A stretch of DNA of 64,000 bases from Pteria penguin (taxonomy: Eukaryota; Mollusca; Bivalvia; Pterioida; Pteriidae): the NCBI GenBank assembly GCA_035048485.1, contig CM068588.1, forward strand, positions 558,001-622,000. Direction: 5' to 3'. Positions 35,701-47,700 of this stretch are shown here, in pieces; position 1 is the stretch's first letter, and each line of letters begins with the position of its first letter. The notes under the pieces are model-generated. The model worked only from the letters and a program-made list of their open reading frames with translations. It searched no databases and was not told the DNA's origin. The translations under genes and the position numbers were made by a program.

Positions 35701-38700
35701 AAAAAAATTTGAAGTTATTGATTATGAAAAAAATTAATTAGTTTTAATTGGTCAGATAGGCAGGGCATTTATACATACATAGATCAGATGAAGGGCATCC
35801 TTCAGGAGTGAGTTTTCCTCATCCTGAAGGAGAAATGTTGCATTTCATATTCATAACCAAACTAATATTGAAGACAAATGTATCTGCTCTACAAAATTAA
35901 TCAACATTTATTAATGAAAAGATGATAATGATTAAATAACACTGAAGAATAACACAGGGGGAAGTGGGTATCTTAACAATATTTCGGTAAAATTGTGTAC
36001 TCATTTATGATAATCTTTAAGAAAAATTTTCAGTGTAAATGACTCCGAGTTGCTTACACAGTTTTGTAACATTATCATAGTTAAACAGAAATGACTGGGA
36101 CCCCGCTCAGATGGTAACATGTTTGCTTGTGGCTGAGAGATTGCAGGTTTTAAGTGCCACAGCCGGCATTCTAGTGTCCACAGCCATCTTCCTAGTGTCC
36201 TGTATTTCAGATTAGACAGTGAATACTGAGGTCTTATGTCACAGAAAAATTTTTGACATATAAATGCTTTTGGTGGGTACATTGCATATGTAGGTTGAAA
36301 TTCCTGTGCATTGCCTACAGCAAATGCCATCATCATACACTTATAAGTGTCACCATACACTCATAAGTGATCTTTGTGTCATCAGATTGAAAAATATATG
36401 CAATAGAAAATTTGTGGTTTGTTTCCTGCAAAAAAGTGTGCCAGGTAAACAACCATGTAAATTAAATTTGACAACTGAATTCACAATATGAGAAAGCAGA
36501 AGTAATTTTTTGGGCTTTATGAGAACACTTAGTCAACACCTGTGATCTGAGTGTACATGTTTAAATATTTCTTTTTGAATTTTTATTGTGATAGATTTTG
36601 ATAGGTTTTTGTAGATTTTTATGGATAATTATTTTGTTCTGGTTTCTACACAGCTGCAAACCATGGCCAAGGAAAGTGTAAGTCAGGGAGCATCTCAAAA
36701 GTTTTCACTTCTAATATTCCATCCTAACAGTCATCTAAAAATTCCTACATCATCCCTTCACTGATGTCATCATATACCTATTATAAAATAATACACAGTA
36801 TAAAGTCAAATCTTCTCCATACAAATTTTCCATTCAAAGATCACTCAGAACCCCTCATCCTTTTACTAGTGTGTATACAAAGAGAAGAAAAAGGGAGAGG
36901 TAGTTCTGAATGATTGAAAATATTTCACTCAATTGCTAAAGAGTTTCTTTATCTGTGGTCAGATTGTTTTGGTGATGGATTTCATTAACTGTATATCTCA
37001 AAGCCAGTGTAGAAAGCTAGACAACCCCTATATCTATTCCAAAGTGCTTTGATATAAATACATGAATAAAAACAAATTGGTGGTATATCCATATAAGAAT
37101 AAGTTTTTGGATCAGTCGTTATGTATTTAAGATCAGAATGCAGTTCTATGAACCACATTAATGCCTCTACATGCCAGTGTAGATGATACTGTAATATGCT
37201 ATTCACTGATGAACCACATTAGTGCCTCTACATGCCAGTGTAGATGATACTGTAATATGCTATTCACTGATGAACCACATTAATGCCTCTACATGCCAGT
37301 GTAGATGATACTGTAATATGCTATTCACTGATGAACCACATTAATGCCTCTACATGCCAGTGTAGATGATACTGTAATATGCTATTCACTGATGAACCAC
37401 ATTAATGCCTCTACATGCCAGTGTAGATGATACTGTAATATGCTATTCACTGATGAACCACATTAATGCCTCTACATGCCAGTGTAGATGATACTGTAAT
37501 ATGCTATTCACTGATGAACCACATTAATGCCTCTACATGGCAGTGTAGATGATACTGTAATATGCTATTCACTGATGAACCACATTAATGCCTCTACATG
37601 CCAGTATAGATGATACTGTAATATGCTATTCACTGATGAACCACATTAATGCCTCTACATGCCAGTGTAGATGATACTGTAATATGCTATTCACTGATGA
37701 ACCACATTAATGCCTCTACATGCCAGTGTAGATGATACTGTAATATGCTATTCACTGATGAACCACATTAATGCCTCTACATGCCAGTGTAGATGATACT
37801 GTAATATGCTATTCACTGATGAACCACATTAATGCCTCTACATGCCAGTGTAGATGATACTGTAATATGCTATTCACTGATGAACCACATTAATGCCTCT
37901 ACATGCCAGTGTAGATGATACTGTAATATGCTATTCACTGATGAACCACATTAATGCCTCTACATGCCAGTGTAGATGATACTGTAATATGCTATTCACT
38001 GATGAACCACATTAATGCCTCTACATGGCAGTGTAGATGATACTGTAATATGCTATTCACTGATGAACCACATTAATGCCTCTACATGGCAGTGTAGATG
38101 ATACTGTAATATGCTATTCACTGATGAACCACATTAATGCCTCTACATGCCAGTGTAGATGATACTGTAATATGCTATTCACTGATGAACCACATTAATG
38201 CCTCTACATGCCAGTGTAGATGATACTGTAATATGCTATTCACTGATGAACCACATTAATGCCTCTACATGCCAGTGTAGATGATACTGTAATATGCTAT
38301 TCACTGATGAACCACATTAATGCCTCTACATGCCAGTGTAGATGATACTGTAATATGCTATTCACTGATGAACCACATTAATGCCTCTACATGGCAGTGT
38401 AGATGATACTGTAATATGCTATTCACTGATGAACCACATTAATGCCTCTACATGGCAGTGTAGATGATACTGTAATATGATATTCACTGATGAACCACAT
38501 TAATGCCTCTACATGGCAGTGTAGATGATACTGTAATATGCTATTCACTGATGAACCACATTAATGCCTCTACATGGCAGTGTAGATGATACTGTAATAT
38601 GCTATTCACTGATGAACCACATTAATGCCTCTACATGCCAGTGTAGATGATACTGTAATATGCTATTCACTGATGAACCACATTAATGCCTCTACATGGC

Positions 38701-41700
38701 AGTGTAGATGATACTGTAATATGCTATTCACTGATGAACCACATTAATGCCTCTACATGCCAGTGTAGATGATACTGTAATATGCTATTCACTGATGAAC
38801 CACATTAATGCCTCTACATGCCAGTGTAGATGATACTGTAATATGCTATTCACTGATGAACCACATTAATGCCTCTACATGGCAGTGTAGATGATACTGT
38901 AATATGCTATTCACTGATGAACCACATTAATGCCTCTACATGCCAGTGTAGATGATACTGTAATATGCTATTCACTGATGAACCACATTAATGCCTCTAC
39001 ATGCCAGTGTAGATGATACTGTAATATGCTATTCACTGATGAACCACATTAATGCCTCTACATGGCAGTGTAGATGATACTGTAATATGCTATTCACTGA
39101 TGAACCACATTAATGCCTCTACATGGCAGTGTAGATGATACTGTAATATGCTATTCACTGATGAACCACATTAATGCCTCTACATGCCAGTGTAGATGAT
39201 ACTGTAATATGCTATTCACTGATGAACCACATTAATGCCTCTACATGCCAGTGTAGATGATACTGTAATATGCTATTCACTGATGAACCACATTAATGCC
39301 TCTACATGCCAGTGTAGATGATACTGTAATATGCTATTCACTGATGAACCACATTAATGCCTCTACATGCCAGTGTAGATGATACTGTAATATGCTATTC
39401 ACTGATGAACCACATTAATGCCTCTACATGGCAGTGTAGATGATACTGTAATATGCTATTCACTGATGAACCACATTAGTGCCTCTACATGGCAGTGTAG
39501 ATGATACTGTAATATACTATTCACTGATGAACCACATTAATGCCTCTACATGCCAGTGTAGATGATACTGTAATATGCTATTCACTGATGGACCACATTA
39601 ATGCCTCTACATGCCAGTGTAGATGATACTGTAATATGCTATTCACTGATGAACCACATTAATGCCTCTACATGCCAGTGTAGATGATACTGGAATATGC
39701 TATTCACTGATGGACCACATTAATGCCTCTACATGGCAGTGTAGATGATACTGTAATATGCTATTCACTGATGGACCACATTAATGCCTCTACATGGCAG
39801 TGTAGATGATACTGTAATATGCTATTCACTGATGAACCACATTAATGCCTCTACATGGCAGTGTAGATGATACTGTAATATGCTATTCACTGATGGACCA
39901 CATTAATGCCTCTACATGGCAGTGTAGATGATACTGTAATATGCTATTCACTGATGGACCACATTAATGCCTCTACATGGCAGTGTAGATGATACTGTAA
40001 TATGCTATTCACTGATGAACCACATTAATGCCTCTACATGGCAGTGTAGATGATACTGTAATATGCTATTCACTGATGGACCACATTAATGCCTCTACAT
40101 GCCAGTGTAGATGATACTGTAATATGCTATTCACTGATGGACCACATTAATGCCTCTACATGCCAGTGTAGATGATACTGTAATATGCTATTCACTGATG
40201 AACCACATTAATGCCTCTACATGGCAGTGTAGATGATACTGTAATATGCTATTCACTGATGGACCACATTAATGCCTCTACATGCCAGTGTAGATGATAC
40301 TGTAATATGCTATTCACTGATGAACCACATTAATGCCTCTACATGCCAGTGTAGATGATACTGTAATATGCTATTCACTGATGGACCACATTAATGCCTC
40401 TACATGGCAGTGTAGATGATACTGTAATATGCTATTCACTGATGGACCACATTAATGCCTCTACATGCCAGTGTAGATGATACTGTAATATGCTATTCAC
40501 TGATGAACCACATTAATGCCTCTACATGGCAGTGTAGATGATACTGTAATATGCTATTCACTGATGAACCACATTAATGCCTCTACATGGCAGTGTAGAT
40601 GATACTGTAATATGCTATTCACTGATGAACCACATTAATGCCTCTACATGGCAGTGTAGATGATACTGTAATATGCTATTCACTGATGAACCACATTAAT
40701 GCCTCTACATGGCAGTGTAGATGATACTGTAATATGCTATTCACTGATGAACCACATTAATGCCTCTACATGGCAGTGTAGATGATACTGTAATATGCTA
40801 TTCACTGATGAACCACATTAATGCCTCTACATGGCAGTGTAGATGATACTGTAATATGCTATTCACTGATGAACCACATTAATGCCTCTACATGGCAGTG
40901 TAGATGATACTGTAATATGCTATTCACTGATGAACCACATTAATGCCTCTACATGGCAGTGTAGATGATACTGTAATATGCTATTCACTGATGAACCACA
41001 TTAATGCCTCTACATGGCAGTGTAGATGATACTGTAATATGCTATTCACTGATGAACCACATTAATGCCTCTACATGGCACTGTAATATGCTATTCACTG
41101 ATGAACCACATTAATGCCTCTACATGCCAGTGTAGATGATACTGTAATATGCTATTCACTGATGAACCACATTAATGCCTCTACATGGCAGTGTAGATGA
41201 TACTGTAATATGCTATTCACTGATGAACCACATTAATGCCTCTACATGCCAGTGTAGATGATACTGTAATATGCTATTCACTGATGGACCACATTAATGC
41301 CTCTACATGCCAGTGTAGATGATACTGTAATATGCTATTCACTGATGAACCACATTAATGCCTCTACATGCCAGTGTAGATGATACTGTAATATGCTATT
41401 CACTGATGAACCACATTAATGCCTCTACATGGCAGTGTAGATGATACTGTAATATGCTATTCACTGATGAACCACATTAATGCCTCTACATGGCAGTGTA
41501 GATGATACTGTAATATGCTATTCACTGATGAACCACATTAATGCCTCTACATGCCAGTGTAGATGATACTGTAATATGCTATTCACTGATGAACCACATT
41601 AATGCCTCTACATGGCAGTGTAGATGATACTGTAATATGCTATTCACTGATGAACCACATTAATGCCTCTACATGGCAGTGTAGATGATACTGTAATATG

Positions 41701-44700
41701 CTATTCACTGATGAACCACATTAATGCCTCTACATGCCAGTGTAGATGATACTGTAATATGCTATTCACTGATGAACCACATTAATGCCTCTACATGCCA
41801 GTGTAGATGATACTGTAATATGCTATTCACTGATGAACCACATTAATGCCTCTACATGGCAGTGTAGATGATACTGTAATATGCTATTCACTGATGAACC
41901 ACATTAATGCCTCTACATGGCAGTGTAGATGATACTGTAATATGCTATTCACTGATGAACCACATTAATGCCTCTACATGCCAGTGTAGATGATACTGTA
42001 ATATGCTATTCACTGATGAACCACATTAATGCCTCTACATGCCAGTGTAGATGATACTGTAATATGCTATTCACTGATGAACCACATTAATGCCTCTACA
42101 TGGCAGTGTAGATGATACTGTAATATGCTATTCACTGATGAACCACATTAATGCCTCTACATGGCAGTGTAGATGATACTGTAATATGCTATTCACTGAT
42201 GAACCACATTAATGCCTCTACATGCCAGTGTAGATGATACTGTAATATGCTATTCACTGATGAACCACATTAATGCCTCTACATGGCAGTGTAGATGATA
42301 CTGTAATATGCTATTCACTGATGAACCACATTAATGCCTCTACATGCCAGTGTAGATGATACTGTAATATGCTATTCACTGATGAACCACATTAATGCCT
42401 CTACATGGCAGTGTAGATGATACTGTAATATGCTATTCACTGATGAACCACATTAATGCCTCTACATGGCAGTGTAGATGATACTGTAATATGCTATTCA
42501 CTGATAGCTAGCAATCTGAAGATCTTCCTCAACTTTCTACATTTCCACACTCTTCTTCTGTTTTCTGTATTTTCTCCGCTGTGTGAATCATGGTGAAATT
42601 TCTCATATCAGAGGTCCTCTGAAGAAGGAGTTAAAGCAGTTGTAGCCTGCCTCCATAACTCAGAATGTTGTACAGCTCAGTTTATCTTTTCTACTGAGCT
42701 ATTGGATGTTTCGATTGTGTTTGATTTTATGATCTTCATATTTTGCATGAGACTAAACTCCCATCACACTGAGTGCGATTAATTGTGTATCACGTGACCT
42801 AATGGCTCATCCTGTCACCATGGCATTATTGTATCACATGACATATAAAGGCCATATAAATCATCACTGTACCATATATTTATATGTGTATCTCTCTGTG
42901 ATTGGTATTATATGGTATTACTCTTGTTTCAGATCATTATGTCAGGTTTAAAATGAAATTTGATTCAATAGCTTACTGATAAAGTAACTTCTCCACTCCT
43001 GAAACAATTATAATTTCTCCTGCACTACCGGTATTTTAAAAATCTTACAGTAATACAGTTTTGGACTTCAGTATCTAAAAAAGTTATCCAGAAATCACTG
43101 TTGAACTAGCTCAGATATGGACAAAATTCACTGACTTTTGGAAAAGAAAGGCCAATAGATCATAATATCAATTAGTATACTGAACTCGTATGCAGTGCAG
43201 TTAGTGTTGCTGAAAGCAGGTTTACAGTGTGACATATAGTTCAACTCCCATTTTTTTCCAATGTTGTATATTACTAAAAAGTATTATATTTGATTTAAAA
43301 CCTTTTAGTTGATAAAGGTGTATTGGAACTGTGTATAAATATGCATAAATTCATTGTCAGTCTTTTTTATTCTGTACAATTGAATGCCTTGCTATGATAT
43401 TTTCCTCTACCATAGCAATGAAATGTATAAAGTATAGTTTTACCACAATAGTTAGGCCACAACAATTCTATTTAACTGCATTCTAACATTAATATGATTC
43501 AGGTCCATTTGGCCCTCTTATTTATGTCATGATCTTTATTGTTTCAGTTTAAATTTGAAAGTTACATTAACTTCTTCTCCTGGGTTGTTCACGTTAACAA
43601 GACACATTTCTAGTTTTTAGTCTTTTACAAAATGTGATTTTAAGCTTAAATGTTTTGGCTAATTTCAGCAGAGGAATTCTTACTATCGAATGTTTAATTT
43701 AAAGGACATGGTAAAATAGCTTAGAAAACTCATTTTATTCAATTTTAAGTTTTACGTACAATAAATACAAGTGAAGTAGCATAGAGAAAGTTTGAATTCC
43801 TGTGTGTTATAAGGATGGAGTGTAAAGTAGCTTAATAATTAGAAGAACCCCTATTATCCAGTTATAGCGTAGATGAATCTTTTTCCATTGATCCCTCCAG
43901 GGTTTTCATTCTTGTTTGAGCCAAAAAATAAGTCAAGTTGAAATCTAGCCAGTTGTATATAGCCATTTCTGTGAAAGTTACCTGCATATGTTTAAATTTG
44001 GCCTTCATGATGGAAATGGCTATTACCCTAGCCAAGTGCTTACTTCTTCTAGGCTACAGGCCATAACAAAGTTATGCTAAACTTAATAATTTAATGGAGA
44101 TGATCACTTGCCAGTTTGAGATTTAAGTATTTCTGTCCGGAATTGGAAATGAATGTGGCCACTTCCTTCTTTATAACTCTATATGCACTTATTTATAACT
44201 CTCTATGTAAACTTGTTTCAACTTCTTTTTTTAGAAGCAAAAAGTTAACCTTTTACAATCTTTTTCTTGGTTTCTAGTATATCATGTTTCAATATGGTTA
44301 TGCCTCTTTTCTCAGTAGACAAATAGTTAGTATACAATATGTAGTCATGCTATTCAGTATATAATTTCTATTAAATCTTCTACTCTGTCTAATTTATTGA
44401 GTAAAGAATAATGACCACTGGGTCACTTGATAGAATGAGAGATGATAGAGTGTACAATGTACATAGCATTTTACTAAAGATAGCTTTGGATTTTCAGTGC
44501 ATGCCTTTGATTCTATTCAAGGTCAAGGTAACTATCTGTAACATTAACTGAGATGATACTCAGTCCTTTTTTATCTTGCTGTGGATCGATAGCCATATTT
44601 TTTAATGTTCAGTTACCCATCATTTCTCTAAGTATTTTTGTTTTGTTAGTTCACAAAAAGGAGGAGAGGGGTGAGGCAGAAAAATTTAATGTGGATCTCA

Positions 44701-47700
44701 ATTATCATTGATAATAATAGACCAACTGTAGTACTTTAGAGCTTTATCTTATTATATACATATAGTGTGTACTATTTTATATTCATTATCAATTAAAAGC
44801 AGCCATTTTTCTCCCTCTCTTACATGTATATAGAGTTTTATAGATATGATGTACATTTATCTTCAGATGTGACAACTTTTCAAAGTAACAATAGTGCAGA
44901 TGAAATTTCAAAATGTATTATATTTATTACCTTATGACAATGGAAATCTCTGGATTGTTTGTAGTGTAGTTTAAAACTCTTTAAGATTACTGTCCATAAT
45001 TAATTCTCATCACATGTCACATTTTTATTAGCCATCTCAGATTCTAGTTAAAAATATTTGACTTCAACCACAGTGATGAAATAAGTTATATTTAGTATCA
45101 ATGGAAAAAATGAGTATGAAATACAAAATTAACTGTATAATAGTTCTATTTTTGTACAAAGATATTTTTCTTTCTGAACATTTAACATGAATGAAATTTT
45201 GATACAAAACAAAATTCTGAAAGTGCAGTGTTCATTTCTTAAGAGTTTATTGTATATAATATTCATTAAATTTATATTACTTATCATATTTATTGCAGGG
45301 AATCCCTAATTTGGAGACAGTGTCATCAAACTTGCAACAGTTATGGGCCCTATCAGAGGAAGTTGGTGCAAATCAAACACAGATGGCACTAGGCAGATAT
45401 GATGTATGTGCAATACTCAAAATTGCCTCAGTATTTTCTTGTCTAGAATCATTTTGACTTTATCCCCTTCAGATATCACTTAATATAAAAAGAACAAAAC
45501 ACTAGAATTGTCACATCATTTTCTTTACTAAAATCATATTATGTGTATTACTTCAAGATTCAAAGAAGTCCTCGAAAGGGAGGTTCGGTACATAAAATGT
45601 AAAAGAACACAGACACTCTATATTGCAAATTTTCGGCCTCACGACCTTTATCAAGCAATTTTTCAGATGACAAATACAAAGCTAAGTAAAATCCATGTTT
45701 ACATGTATTACTTCAGTTAAGATACTTAAAATTCCAAAGGGAAGTCAGAACATTAAAAGCAAAAGAACATAAACACTCTATACTGCAAATTTTCAGCCTC
45801 AGAGCCTTTATCAAGCAGTACAAAAGATGTATTGCTTGATAAAGGCTGTGAGGCCGAAAATTTGCAGTAAAAAGTGTTTGTGTTCTTTTATTTATAGATT
45901 GAAGTGTTTCCATGTAAAACCCTCAACAGCAGGAGTAGTACATTAATGTACAGGAGTTGGTATGTGTGTATAATGCAGTTAGTTTACAAATATTTTGGAC
46001 ATTTAGACACGATCTCGGCCTTGAATATCACATAGAGAAAATATTATTTGTGAAAATGTGCATCTGATGTACAAAGTTCGTATTGGAATATAAGTGCAGA
46101 TAATTGAAGCATCGCTTTTGCGCAATATATATTATTGAATTCGTGACGTCACAATACATTTTTGATGTTTGTTTGAGGTATGACAGAGGTGTAAAGTATT
46201 GTGACGTCATCTGATTTAACAATTTTGCACATAAATAGAAGGGTCATATGTTGAGATATATTAAATATTTATGTAGTGTCATGAGAGCTTTCACTTCCAG
46301 CATAGAGAGGTAAACGTCACATGGTAAAAGCGCGCGTGTCTCCTGAGAATCACCATTTCTACATTTAGAGGGTTACCTTACATGATACAGGCACCTGTGT
46401 CTCCTGAGAATCACCCTTCCTGCATTTAGAGGGTTACCTTTCATGATACAGGCACCTGTGCATCACAAGGTTCACCCCTCCTACATATTATAGGATGACC
46501 TTAATTACATGATACAGGTGCATGCATTCATGCAGGGTTCACCTTTTCTATGTAGAGAGGTAAACTTCACATGTTTAGGTGACTGTATTACATGAGGTTC
46601 ACCATTCCTACATAAAGGCATGGTTCAGGTGCCTATATCATGCATGGTTCACTCTTCCTACACAGAAGCATGAACCTAACATGGTTCAAGTGCCTATATC
46701 ATGCAAAGTTCACCCTTCCTACATAAAGGCAATAACCCAGCTTGGTTCAGGTGGCTGTATCATGCATGGTTCACTCTTTCTGCACAGAAGCATGAACCTA
46801 ACATGGTTCAGGTGGCTGCATCAACCATGGTTCACTTTTCCTACACAGAGGCATGAATCTAACATGGTTCAGGTGGCTGTATCATGCAAGGTTCACTCTT
46901 CCTACACAGGGACAGGAACCCAGCTGGTTCAGGTGGCTGTATCATGCAAGGTTCACACTTCCTATATAGAGGCATGAACCTAACATGGTTCAGGTGCCTG
47001 TATTATGCAAGGTTCACATGATACAGGCAGCTGTATCACGAAAGGTTCACACTCCTACATATAGGGGTGAACTTTGAGTAACATTGACAGACAGCTGTAA
47101 GCTGAAATATATAGGATCTGAAATGAATTTTTATTTTATACGGTGTTCATAAAACACACAACTCGTTTCGTAAAATGAAAATTCATTTCAGATTATTTTT
47201 ATCACATGTTTACATCAGTTTAAAGTGTTTATTTCATCAAACACCGGCTTGACACAAGTCTTTTCCACTCTAAGATGTCACCATAATGCCATGAATTAAT
47301 TTATGGCATAGCGATATTTCACTGCATAAACAGCAAAACATGTGATAAAAGAACAATATGTTATTGTTATTTCATACTGTCCGAATAGTACCCGTCTTAT
47401 TATGGAGTAGATGTGGTTAAATTCCAACACAATGACCCAGAATGCTGATTGTGAAACTACACCTATTTCATTGGTAAGACAATAGAAACTAGGTATGAAA
47501 TAATCAATTTGTCACATATTTCACACTCAGCGCAGTTAAAGGTAAACTTTTCATTAGGTTGAAAGCCATGCGATAACTAAAAGGGAGGAGTGTTGGTTAT
47601 TGCATGTGTGGTAATAAACTTCTGTGGAAATAACTGATTATCGTATGGATAGAAGAAAGGCAAAACACCGTAATTATGTAACAAGAGTAGGCTACACACT

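Noticed and set aside
37150..42505. CRISPR-like regular array
   Set aside because: All 61 bp repeat without variable spacers, and the array lies in an intron of an animal gene. It is a tandem satellite.
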